Origin: Nocardia sp. CNY236
GTDB lineage: Bacteria > Actinomycetota > Actinomycetes > Mycobacteriales > Mycobacteriaceae
Direction of reading: 5' to 3'
DNA: 64,000 nt
Assembly (NCBI RefSeq): GCF_000482385.1
Contig: NZ_AXVD01000011.1
Span: 1 to 64,000 of the forward strand
Shown here: piece after piece, positions 53,240-61,256 of the stretch
Numbering within the stretch: the stretch's first letter is position 1
Layout of the letters: each line of letters starts with the position of its first letter
The notes under the pieces: generated by a model
Told to the model about the DNA's origin: nothing
Databases searched by the model: none
What the model saw: the letters and a program-made list of their open reading frames with translations, nothing else
Position numbers and translations under genes: made by a program

Positions 53240-54301
53240 TTACGTCAGTCGATAGAAACGCCAGAAGCCGAAATCGTCGATCGGCAGCACTTCGACGTCA
53301 CTGAATCCCGCATCCTGCGCGTAGCGACGCAGGGTGTCCTGGCGCATCACAGTGCCGGTGCCGGCCGAATCGGGATGCGCGCGGCCATCGGGCAGGCAGA
53401 TCAGCAGACTGATCCCGTAGAGGAATCGGTCGGTATCGTCGGCGGGCGCCCGAAAGTCCGGCGCCACGGCCTCGTCCATGACGATCACCGCACCCCCGGG
53501 GCGGACCGCGCGACGCATGGCGGCCAAGACCTCGACCGGACGGGGCAGGTCGTGGATGCACTCGAAAGCGAAGACCACGTCGTAGAGGTTTTCACCGAGC
53601 GCGGTCGCCGCGTCCGCGTGGTGTAGCCGAACCCGCTCCGACAGACCGGCGTCGGTGGCATTGCGCTTCGCCATCGCGACCGATGGCTCATCGATGTCGA
53701 AGCCGTCGACAACCAGGCTCGGGTATGCCCTCGCCAGCGCGATACTCGACCAGCCACCGCCGAATCCGATATCAGCGACTCGTGTTCCCGGGCGCGACAG
53801 CAGGTCGTCGATATCGTCGACGGTGCCCAGCTCGGCGGCGAGTCGTTGCTCGAACCACGGTCGGTTCATGTCGGATTGGGCTTCGCGCATGTCGGCGCCG
53901 AATTCCGCCCAGCCGACGCCGCCGCCGTTCCGATAGGCGTGAACCAGCTTCGGCGTCTTGGCCGCCGCCGCGGCCAGGACTCGTGCCAGTGGAGCCAGGA
54001 AGCTCAGGCTGGTCGGATCGGTGAGTACCTCGGCGGCGCTGGGAGGTAGCTCGAATCGGTGCTCCGGGGTGACGGTCAGGATTCCGGCAGCAGCCTGCTG
54101 CTCCAGCCACTCTCTGGCGTAGCGCGTGTCACCGCCGGCGTGTTCGGTGAGTTCTGCGGCATCGACCGGACCATGTTCGGCCAGAGTTCGATACCACCCG
54201 AGTCGGTCACCGAGATGAATCGCGAGCATGTCCATGGCGCCGAGCGCCGACGCCATCAGGCGATCGGCGAATTGCTCCGTGGTGACCGTGCCGCTGCTCA
54301 T
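53240..54301 (-). CDS. SAM-dependent methyltransferase with winged-helix N-domain
   Basis: 353 residues. N-terminal winged helix (about 10-90) with DAAELTEHAGGDTRYAREWL; Rossmann SAM domain with VADIGFGGGWSSIALAR (motif I), FDIDEPSVAMAKRNA (motif II) and DVVFAFECIHDLPRPVEVLA (motif IV), then PGGAVIVMDE. Substrate unknown. Start ATG 54301 follows AAGAAGG by 7 bases. A third TATCCCC/GGGGATA palindrome lies 26 bp upstream, placing it in the same regulon as the CsoR/CstR-type repressor. Confidence 0.88.
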   Translation of the reverse strand: MSSGTVTTEQFADRLMASALGAMDMLAIHLGDRLGWYRTLAEHGPVDAAELTEHAGGDTRYAREWLEQQAAAGILTVTPEHRFELPPSAAEVLTDPTSLSFLAPLARVLAAAAAKTPKLVHAYRNGGGVGWAEFGADMREAQSDMNRPWFEQRLAAELGTVDDIDDLLSRPGTRVADIGFGGGWSSIALARAYPSLVVDGFDIDEPSVAMAKRNATDAGLSERVRLHHADAATALGENLYDVVFAFECIHDLPRPVEVLAAMRRAVRPGGAVIVMDEAVAPDFRAPADDTDRFLYGISLLICLPDGRAHPDSAGTGTVMRQDTLRRYAQDAGFSDVEVLPIDDFGFWRFYRLT

Positions 54302-54326
54302 GTTCAACCTTCTTCGTGTAGAAAAA

Positions 54327-54344
54327 TATCCCCACCCGGGGATA
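54327..54344. promoter_or_regulatory. CsoR/CstR operator 3 (methyltransferase)
   Basis: TATCCCC-ACCC-GGGGATA, perfect 7-bp arms, upstream of the methyltransferase gene and next to AT-rich TATTTTT that may be its -10 region. Same arms as operator 2. Confidence 0.72.
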
Positions 54345-54499
54345 GCGACAGCGTAATCGAACACCTCGAGCACGGCTGGCGCCTGCTGTCCAGATGGTTT
54401 GCGCGGCAGCGGCACCGAGCCGGCCCGGACCTGCCGACCGGTACGGGATGTGCCCAGGGTGCAACTCCGGAAGCGCTGGTTGCTGCGACTCGTCCACAA

Positions 54500-54542
54500 C
54501 GTGACCGGGCCGCCGACACTGTGTGCCGACGGCCCGGTCACG
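54500..54542 (-). terminator. Strong hairpin terminator after the IPT/TIG-repeat gene
   Basis: CGTGACCGGGCCG (54500-54512) pairs perfectly with CGGCCCGGTCACG (54530-54542): 13 bp of stem, 17-nt loop, starting 8 bp after the stop of the minus-strand TIG gene. Confidence 0.8.
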
Positions 54543-54549
54543 CCAGGTG

Positions 54550-55536
54550 TCAGGTGTAGGTATACGGGAGGGCGTTACTGGTGGCGATCGGGTTGGTGAT
54601 CGTGACGCTCACTGTGCCGGGTGGGGCCGCCGGAGAGGTGGCCGTGGCCGAGATATCGGAGATCACGGTGGGAACCACCCCGGTCGCCCCGAACGAGACC
54701 GTGGTGGCGCCGGTGAAGCCGGTTCCGGCGAGTGTCACCACTGTTCCGCCCGCCGACGGTCCGGTAGCGGGGGTAATGCTGGCCAATACCGGTGCAACGA
54801 GGTAGGTGTAGGTGACGCCGTTGCTGGTTCCCCCGGTGCCGGTGACGGTGACTGCAACGCTTCCGGTCCCAGGTGGTGCGGTGGCCGTGATCGAGGTGTC
54901 GGAGTCGATGGTGAAGAAGGTTGCGGTGGCTCCGAACCGTACCGTGAGCGGGCCGACGAAGTCGGTGCCGGTGATGGTGACGCTGTTTCCTCCAGTAGCA
55001 GGTCCCGAGGTGGGGGCGATGCTGCTGATGGTGGGAAGGAAGACATAGACGAACGCCACCGGGTTGCTGGTGCCACCGGGCCCGGTCACGGTGATGTTCA
55101 CGATTCCGGTACCGACCGGGGAAGTTGCCGTGATCTGGGTATCGGAGTCGACGACGAACCCGGCTGCCGGTGTCGCACCGAACGAGACCGCGGTGACACC
55201 CGTCAGCCCGGATCCGGCCAGCACGACCGACGTCCCGCCCGAGGTGGGTCCTTGATTGGGGCTTGCGCTGGTCAGTACCGGAACCGCGAGGTAGGTGTAG
55301 GTCACCCCGTTACTGGTTCCCTCCGGCGTGGTGACGGTCACCGAAGCGGTACCGACCGGTCCGGGTGGCGCGATGGCGGTGATCTGCGTGGCGGAATCGA
55401 GGGTGAAGGCAGTCGCGGTGGCATCGAACCGGACGGTGGAGAAGGCAGTGAAGTCGGTACCGGTGATGACGACACTGGTGCCCCCGGTGGCGGGCCCCGA
55501 GGTCGGGGAGATGGTGGAAATGGTTGGCGCGGCCAT
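54550..55536 (-). CDS. Protein built of four IPT/TIG immunoglobulin-like repeats
   Basis: 328 residues made only of four tandem IPT/TIG domains of about 80-83 residues. Each begins P-x-I/L-x-S-x-x-P-x-x-GP-x-x-GGT, continues V-x-G-F-x-x-ATA/TPA, and ends ITV-x-GT-SN-x-YTY. No signal peptide, anchor or catalytic domain is seen, unlike most TIG proteins, which are surface or polymerase-linked. AAGGAG lies 8 bases before the ATG. A single-gene unit: long terminator after it, and a microsatellite 200 bp upstream. Function unknown; possibly an adhesive or phage-tail-like bead-string. Confidence 0.85.
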   Translation of the reverse strand: MAAPTISTISPTSGPATGGTSVVITGTDFTAFSTVRFDATATAFTLDSATQITAIAPPGPVGTASVTVTTPEGTSNGVTYTYLAVPVLTSASPNQGPTSGGTSVVLAGSGLTGVTAVSFGATPAAGFVVDSDTQITATSPVGTGIVNITVTGPGGTSNPVAFVYVFLPTISSIAPTSGPATGGNSVTITGTDFVGPLTVRFGATATFFTIDSDTSITATAPPGTGSVAVTVTGTGGTSNGVTYTYLVAPVLASITPATGPSAGGTVVTLAGTGFTGATTVSFGATGVVPTVISDISATATSPAAPPGTVSVTITNPIATSNALPYTYT

Positions 55537-55871
55537 GATGTCGGCTCCTTGTTGCTGTGGCGTTGGGTTCTCCGCACCGGGGGGTGCCCAATTCCGTTGG
55601 TGGCCCGGCTGATTCCATTAACGCCCCGGACCGGCGGCTGGGCAATATGCCCAGCACTCCGTTTTCGTCCGTTTTCACATCACCGTGGAGCATCGCCGCC
55701 GTCCGGCGGTGGCGCCGCTGGCTTTCGGTGGCATCGTGGCTGTGGCGCTGTGGCGCTGTGGCGCTGTGGCGCTGTGGCGCTGTGGCGCTGTGGCGCTGTG
55801 GCGCTGTGGCGCTGTGGGCGCTGTGGCGATTTCGGTGGTCGGCGTGCGCGATCTCGGGCGCCGGACCGGAG
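55537..55871. other. 335-bp gap between the TIG gene and the osmoprotectant operon
   Basis: It holds the TIG promoter side (55537-55680) and the 8-bp microsatellite (55740-55828). I see no gene with proper codon bias. Confidence 0.6.
55740..55828. repeat. 8-bp microsatellite (CTGTGGCG), about 11 units
   Basis: Nine perfect CTGTGGCG units (55740-55811), one 9-bp variant CTGTGGGCG, then one more perfect unit. It lies 44 bp beyond the stop of the osmoprotectant-binding gene and about 200 bp before the TIG gene start. Octamer arrays change copy number by slippage. Confidence 0.95.
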
Positions 55872-56846
55872 TCACCGAGCGGTCACGAACCCCTCGGCGA
55901 CCATCCAGTCACGCGCCACCTCGGCGGGTTCGCGGCCATCGACGTCGACCTGGCGGTTGAGTTCGGTAATGGTTTCATTGGTGAGGCGTTGCGAGATCGG
56001 CTCCATGATCGAGCTCACCTGCGGATACCGGTCGGCGAAGCTCTTGCGCATCACCAGCGCCGCATTGTATTTCGGGAAGAACCCGCGATCATCCTGCAGC
56101 AGAACGAGTCCTAGTGCGGGAATGCGCCCGTCGGTGGCGGCCACCGAGCCGAAGCGGCACTGCTTGGCGTCAGCGGTCGCCTGGTAGACCACGGGGTCTT
56201 GGACGATCTGCTTGCGCACGCTGTCGGCGTCGATGTCGTATGCGCGGGTCAAACCGGGCAATCCGTCTTGCCGGACATTGAATTCGGTGCCCACGCACAA
56301 CGACGCCGCATCCGGGTCGGTGTCGACCAGCTCGGCGTAGTCCGACAAAGTGCGCACCCCGGTCTCCTGCGCGGTCTGCATGCTCGTCGCCACAGCGTAG
56401 GTGTTGTTCATCGGCGCCATCGCGGTCCACACGATGCCGTGCTCGGCAAGGTCGGCGGCACGGACCGCCTCGAACTGCCCTACCTCGTCCGGCACCGGAT
56501 TCTCGTTGCCGAGATAGTTCACCCAGCCGGTTCCGGTGTAGTCGTAGGCGAGATCGATCTGCCCGTGCAGTTGGGCATCGCGCACGCTGTTGGACCCTTG
56601 GATGTTGGTCAGGTCGCGTACCTGGGCGCCGGCCGCCGACAACGCGAACTCGAGCAGGTATCCGAGAATGATCTGTTCGGTGAAATCTTTCGAACCGACC
56701 GTGATGCGGGCGCCCTCGAGTGCCGGCACCGGGCGGATGCTCCCCGGTCCCACCTGTAGTGGCACCGCGCTACCGGATTCCAGCCCACACGCGGCCACCA
56801 GCGACAGCCCGAGCGCGAGCGCGAGCGTGCGCCACCTGCGGGTCAT
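55872..56846 (-). CDS. Osmoprotectant (glycine betaine/choline-type) ABC transporter binding lipoprotein
   Basis: 324 residues. Lipobox LVAAC at about residue 20, then VGSKDFTEQIILGYLLEF, which is the hallmark of ProX/OpuCC-type proteins, IDLAYDYTGTGW, and MNNTYAVAT. It binds quaternary amines in the periplasm-like space and delivers them to the two permeases. Last gene of a four-gene operon (permease, ATPase, permease, binding protein). Confidence 0.93.
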   Translation of the reverse strand: MTRRWRTLALALGLSLVAACGLESGSAVPLQVGPGSIRPVPALEGARITVGSKDFTEQIILGYLLEFALSAAGAQVRDLTNIQGSNSVRDAQLHGQIDLAYDYTGTGWVNYLGNENPVPDEVGQFEAVRAADLAEHGIVWTAMAPMNNTYAVATSMQTAQETGVRTLSDYAELVDTDPDAASLCVGTEFNVRQDGLPGLTRAYDIDADSVRKQIVQDPVVYQATADAKQCRFGSVAATDGRIPALGLVLLQDDRGFFPKYNAALVMRKSFADRYPQVSSIMEPISQRLTNETITELNRQVDVDGREPAEVARDWMVAEGFVTAR

Positions 56847-56859
56847 GCGCCACCTCCGG

Positions 56860-57621
56860 TCATTTCAGCCCCTTCGGCCCGAGGAACTGCTCGGCCAGCG
56901 CGCCGAGCCAGTCCACCAACAAGGCCAACGCGACAGCGAGTACCGCGCCGACGGTCAAGGTCACGGTGTCGCGCAGCTTGTACCCGGTGTCGATCAGGAT
57001 GCCCAGTCCTCCTGCGCTGACCAGAAACGACAACGTCGCGGTGCCGACCGCGAGCACCAGCGAGGTGCGCAATCCGGCCAGAATGTAGGGGACCGCGAGC
57101 GGAAATTCGATGCGGCGCAACAGCGTGACCGGCGACATTCCCTGGCCGCGGCCGGCGTCGATGAGCGTTCGATCCACCTGTTGGAAACCAACGATGGTGT
57201 TGCGCAGTGCCGGTAGCAGCGCATAGAACGCGATCGGCGCGACACCGATCCAGAAGCCGGTGGTGCGTGTGGCGAGGTAGAACAGCACGATCAGGCCGAT
57301 CGCCGGGGCTGCCGCGCCGACATTCGCGATACCGACGAACACTGGCGCCAGTCGCCGGAATCCGGTCCTGGTGAGCGCAATACCCAGTGGCACGGCCACG
57401 GCCACCACGATCAGCGCCACTGTTGCAGTGATCAGCGCATGCTGACGGGTGACCGTGGCGATGTTGTCCACGTTGAGACTGGCTTGCTGCGTAATGGTGA
57501 GGTCGCGGGTGAAGGCCCATACCAGGACACCCGCGGTGAGTGCGAGAACCAGGCATGGCTGCGCGACCATGCGGATGCGATCGGCTCCGCGCTGCGGAGC
57601 GGCGGACGTGGCTGCGGTCAC
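56860..57621 (-). CDS. Osmoprotectant ABC transporter permease (second)
   Basis: 253 residues, about six hydrophobic segments. EAA-type loop in DRTLIDAGRGQGMSPVTLLR, preceded by YALLPALRNTIVGFQQV. The GTG at 57621 overlaps the ATPase stop by 4 nt (GTGA), which decides the start against longer frames. It starts with a longer N-terminus than the first permease. Confidence 0.9.
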   Translation of the reverse strand: MTAATSAAPQRGADRIRMVAQPCLVLALTAGVLVWAFTRDLTITQQASLNVDNIATVTRQHALITATVALIVVAVAVPLGIALTRTGFRRLAPVFVGIANVGAAAPAIGLIVLFYLATRTTGFWIGVAPIAFYALLPALRNTIVGFQQVDRTLIDAGRGQGMSPVTLLRRIEFPLAVPYILAGLRTSLVLAVGTATLSFLVSAGGLGILIDTGYKLRDTVTLTVGAVLAVALALLVDWLGALAEQFLGPKGLK

Positions 57622-58814
57622 GGTGTACCGTCCATCGCAGCCGGGTCGGCGTGTTCGGCGCGCAGCGCCGACAGATGCCCGACCAAGGTGTCGATCGTGA
57701 TCAACCCCGCGTATTCGCCGTGTGCGCCGGTGACCACGGCAGTCGCGCTCTGATGGGCCAGCAGCGCCTCCAGTGCTTCCTGCAGGGTCGACTGCAGCGA
57801 CAATGTGCCTCGGGGCGGGGAGCCCACCTCGCGCAACGAATCCGTATGTGCCAATTGCTGCGCCGAGACCCAGCGCAGTGGGCGGCGATGGCTGTCGAGC
57901 ACCAATGCCCAGGGCCAAGCACGGTCGGTGAGTGTCGCGCGCAGCTGCTCGGCCGAGTCCTGCTCGGTGGCCGTGAGGCATCGACTTAGTTCGACATCGC
58001 GGACTCGGGTCAAGGTGAGTTGTTTGAGCGAAGCGTCCGCCCCGACGAAGCCGGCGACGGTCTCGTCGGCCGGGTCGGCCAGGATCGCGCCGGGAGTGTC
58101 GTATTGCAGGATTCGGGAACGATCGCCCAGGACCGCGATGCGATCGCCGAGCTTGATCGCCTCGGTGAAATCGTGGGTGACGAAGACGATGGTTTTACCC
58201 AATTCGCTTTGCAGGCGCAACAACTCGTCCTGGAGCAGTCCTCTGGTGATCGGGTCGACGGCGCCGAACGGTTCGTCCATCAGCAGTATCGGTGGGTCGG
58301 CCGCCAGCGCCCGAGCCACCCCGACGCGCTGTTGCTGGCCGCCGGAGAGTTGGCGCGGATAGCGCTGGCGGAAGACGGCAGGGTCGAGACCGACCAGTTC
58401 GAGCATCTCCTCGACCCGAGCGGCGATGCGCTGTCGGTCCCAGCCGAGCAATCCGGGCACGGTGGCCACGTTCTTCGCAACCGTCAGGTGCGGGAACAGA
58501 CCGGCCTGCTGAATCGAATAGCCGATGCCGCGGCGCAAATGATCGGGATGCATCGTGGCGGCGTCTCGGCCGTCGATGGTGATCGTGCCCGAGGTGGGCT
58601 CGATCAGCCGGTTGATCATTCGCATGGTGGTGGTCTTGCCGCAGCCGGACGGTCCGACCAGCACGACGATTTCGCCGGCCGGGATGGTCAAGGAGACCTG
58701 GGCTACGGCTGGATCACGTTGTCCTGGATAGTGTTTGGTGACCGCGTCGAGTTCGATGCCGACACCGGATACGGTGGGTGGGGTCGGTGCGGTGTGGGCG
58801 TGGGTGTCAGTCAC
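57618..58814 (-). CDS. Osmoprotectant ABC transporter ATPase (ProV/OpuCA type) with CBS domains
   Basis: 398 residues. Walker A VGPSGCGKTTT, Q-loop IQQAGLFPHL, signature LSGGQQQRVGVARAL and Walker B PILLMDEPFGAVD, then H-loop FVTHDFTEA. A C-terminal tandem CBS module (about 275-390) follows, as in OpuA-type systems, which gates transport by ionic strength or nucleotides. GTG 58814 overlaps the first permease gene by 8 nt. Confidence 0.93.
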   Translation of the reverse strand: MTDTHAHTAPTPPTVSGVGIELDAVTKHYPGQRDPAVAQVSLTIPAGEIVVLVGPSGCGKTTTMRMINRLIEPTSGTITIDGRDAATMHPDHLRRGIGYSIQQAGLFPHLTVAKNVATVPGLLGWDRQRIAARVEEMLELVGLDPAVFRQRYPRQLSGGQQQRVGVARALAADPPILLMDEPFGAVDPITRGLLQDELLRLQSELGKTIVFVTHDFTEAIKLGDRIAVLGDRSRILQYDTPGAILADPADETVAGFVGADASLKQLTLTRVRDVELSRCLTATEQDSAEQLRATLTDRAWPWALVLDSHRRPLRWVSAQQLAHTDSLREVGSPPRGTLSLQSTLQEALEALLAHQSATAVVTGAHGEYAGLITIDTLVGHLSALRAEHADPAAMDGTP

Positions 58815-59415
58815 GGATACCCCTCGAGGTGGTGAGCCGTCCGAGTAGGACATAGATTCCGTCGAGCGCGAGCGCGGCCACGACGATGAGTACCGTGCCG
58901 ACCAACGCTTGCGGTACGGCGTTCGGGCTGCCCAGGCGGGCCAGTCCGGAGAAGATCAGATTGCCCAGACCCGGACCTTTGGCGTATGCGGCGAGGGCGA
59001 GAATGCCCATGCTCAGCTGAGTGCTCACCCGGATGCCGGCCAAGATGGCCGGCCAGGCGAGCGGCAGCTCGATCCGAGTGAGGACACCCAGACGATTCAT
59101 CCCCACCCCGCGCGCCGCGTCGGTGACGGTCACATCCACCGATGCCAGCCCGACGATGGTGTTGCGGACGATCGGCAGCAATGCGTACACGACCAGTGCG
59201 GTGATGGTGGGCGCGACGCCCAGACCGAGAAACGGTATGAGCAGGCCGAGCAATGCGAACGAGGGAATGGTGAGCATCACGCCGGCCAGTGCGGTGGCGA
59301 CCGACGAGCCGAGCGGGCTGCGATACACCAGCACTCCGATCAGCACCGACAGGGCAGCAGCCACGAGCACCGCTTGCGCCACGGCCGAGACGTGCAGGTA
59401 GGAGTCGATGAGCAA
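58807..59415 (-). CDS. Osmoprotectant ABC transporter permease (first)
   Basis: 202 residues from TTG 59415, about five or six hydrophobic segments. EAA-type loop DVTVTDAARGVGMNRLGVLT after YALLPIVRNTIVGLASV. No ribosome-binding site precedes the TTG. Fourteen codons upstream a CTG (59457) sits 7 bases after GGGGAGG, and the intervening residues (TLWTFVTQRRHQ) look like a ProW N-terminus, so the true start may be that rare CTG. First gene of the operon. Confidence 0.88.
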   Translation of the reverse strand: MLIDSYLHVSAVAQAVLVAAALSVLIGVLVYRSPLGSSVATALAGVMLTIPSFALLGLLIPFLGLGVAPTITALVVYALLPIVRNTIVGLASVDVTVTDAARGVGMNRLGVLTRIELPLAWPAILAGIRVSTQLSMGILALAAYAKGPGLGNLIFSGLARLGSPNAVPQALVGTVLIVVAALALDGIYVLLGRLTTSRGIRD

Positions 59416-59457
59416 TTGGTGTCGTCGTTGCGTGACGAATGTCCACAGAGTATCCAG

Positions 59458-59877
59458 GGCCGGGCCTCCCCATCGGCTGGTCTTCTGCGGAGCCTACCCT
59501 GAAGCCGGCGATCTGTGCTGGGTTGTCGGGTCCATCCGGATCGGGTGGGGTCGTGGAGGTCCCGTGCGATCACATCCCACTCTGGGGGTACGGTGGAGCC
59601 GGGTCCCAGGAGGGTGGGACGCGAACGATTCGGGTGGGCGACCGCCGATTCGGGTGGGCGACCGCTGTCGTCGACGTCGATCGACGCGCGGGTGGGTGAA
59701 CCGCTGGCCCGGACAGTCCTACCATGGAGGCGGCGGTGCCCGGCAGCGCCGTCGCGGTCCCCGCCCTGCCTTCCCCTCATCGGCGGGACGGGGATCTCGG
59801 GTCGCGACGCATGGACTCGAGTGACGCGAGGCCGGTCGCGGGCCGTATGGGTCGTCCATCGAGAGGTGAGGGTTTCG
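59458..59877. other. 420-bp intergenic region with a 20-bp tandem repeat
   Basis: It contains promoters for the osmoprotectant operon (minus strand) and the duplicated-domain gene (plus strand), and two perfect tandem copies of CGATTCGGGTGGGCGACCGC at 59626-59645 and 59646-59665. Open frames here lack family similarity. Confidence 0.6.
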
Positions 59878-61011
59878 GTGCCAGTGGTGCAGCCACTCGA
59901 CGAGTCGAGTGACCTGGTCTGGATCGACTATGCCCAATTCGGCGAGCGTTTCGTGGCGCACGCCGTGACGGCGGCGCGGATCGAATCCGCCATCGCAGGT
60001 ATGGCCGATCACAGCGTCACCGTCGGTCCGGTCTCGCTCGGCCCGGTCGGACGCGCTGGGGTCCTCGCTCAGGGCAGCGTCGGCAAGCCCCGCGTGTTCC
60101 GCATCGGTCCGCACGTGACCTTCGAGGTCACCGTTCCGGTGTCGCTCACGCTGAAGGTGCTGCTCGGCGGCAAGAAGCTGCGGCTGGAGGCCAGGGTCGA
60201 GATCGATCTGACCCTGCACGCGCGCACCGCCGACCCGTTGCTCATCGTCATAGACATCCCGCGTATCCAGCGACGGGACATCAGCTTCGTGCTGCGCGCC
60301 CAGGCGGTGGAATCGGCCTGGGAGTGGTTGCTCGACCCGATCGCGGGGGTGATGCAGCGAGAAGTCGCCTCCCGGGTGAACGCCATGCTGGCCGAGCCGA
60401 AAACCCGGCGTGCACTGGTGTTCGATGTCGAAGCCCTGATCGACGACACGCGTTCGGCGCATCGGGACAATGCCCAGTTCGACTGGATCGGATATGGCGA
60501 GTTCGGGCGCCGGTTCTTCGCCCGTATCGTGACGCGCAGCCGGGTCTACCAGGCGGTGGCGGGCTTGGAGGGGCGATCGATCGAGGTCGGTCCACTACGC
60601 ACGGGCCCGCGCTCGAGCGCGGTCGTCACCGTCCGCGGTGCCGTGCTGACACCGCGTTTGGCCGATCGGGCTGCACCCACGGTGACCTTCGACCTGACGT
60701 TGCCGGTGATCCTGGACATCACGGTGGATGTGATGAAGGCCAACCACTATCGCGCTCATATCGAGGTGCCGTTGGCGCTCGTCGCCCGAGCGGCCGAGCC
60801 GCTGCTGGTAGTGATCGACGTGCCGCCTCCGGACCCGGCCGATATCCGGATGGAGTTCACCGCGCACGGCGTGCGCGCGGCAGTCCTCGGCGCACTGGCC
60901 CGGATCAAGAAACAGGTGCCCGAGCAGGTCGCAGCCGTGGTCCGCCAAGAACTGGCCGACGCCTCGATGCGCACGATCGACGTTGCCGCACGTATCGACG
61001 GCGCGGCGTGA
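59878..61011 (+). CDS. Unknown protein with two tandem ~177-residue copies of one domain
   Basis: 377 residues from GTG 59878, chosen because GAGGTGAGGG precedes it. The protein is an internal duplication: residues 13-189 and 201-377 align with WIDYAQFGERF/WIGYGEFGRRF, SVTVGPVSLGP/SIEVGPLRTGP, VTFEVTVPVSL/VTFDLTLPVIL, ADPLLIVIDIP/AEPLLVVIDVP and a final (V)xALID/VAARID. Each copy is beta-rich with a C-terminal helix, somewhat like TULIP/LmeA lipid-binding folds, but I cannot assign a family. No signal peptide or membrane helix. Confidence 0.75.
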   Translation: MPVVQPLDESSDLVWIDYAQFGERFVAHAVTAARIESAIAGMADHSVTVGPVSLGPVGRAGVLAQGSVGKPRVFRIGPHVTFEVTVPVSLTLKVLLGGKKLRLEARVEIDLTLHARTADPLLIVIDIPRIQRRDISFVLRAQAVESAWEWLLDPIAGVMQREVASRVNAMLAEPKTRRALVFDVEALIDDTRSAHRDNAQFDWIGYGEFGRRFFARIVTRSRVYQAVAGLEGRSIEVGPLRTGPRSSAVVTVRGAVLTPRLADRAAPTVTFDLTLPVILDITVDVMKANHYRAHIEVPLALVARAAEPLLVVIDVPPPDPADIRMEFTAHGVRAAVLGALARIKKQVPEQVAAVVRQELADASMRTIDVAARIDGAA

Positions 61012-61168
61012 CTGCGCGTCGTCGTTCGGCCTGTGGAGCATGTGAAGAATGTGTCGTGTGGGTCTAGCGGTTCCAATGTGAATGTGGTGAAATGAGTGTG
61101 CGTTCGAGGTTGCCGGCGCGCATCGGGTTATGGGGAAGGTGCGCCGGGCCCCGCTGCCGTTCCCGGTT

Positions 61169-61194
61169 GCGACACCGAAACCACGGTGTGTCGC
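61169..61194. other. Imperfect hairpin before the DUF1906 gene
   Basis: GCGACACCG and CGGTGTGTCGC pair with a two-base bulge around AAACCA. It lies 157 bp after the upstream gene and 62 bp before the next start, so it may be a terminator or leader structure. The rest of this 245-bp gap shows nothing else. Confidence 0.35.
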
Positions 61195-61256
61195 GCTGGT
61201 AGTCCATGGTGTGTTCCGCCGAGCAGTGCCCGATGCGTTCCGCCTAGGAGTCCACG

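Noticed and set aside
55681..55960. Open frames through the 8-bp microsatellite in several reading frames
   Set aside because: An 8-bp repeat without stop codons creates frames on both strands automatically; there is no domain, start context or codon bias.
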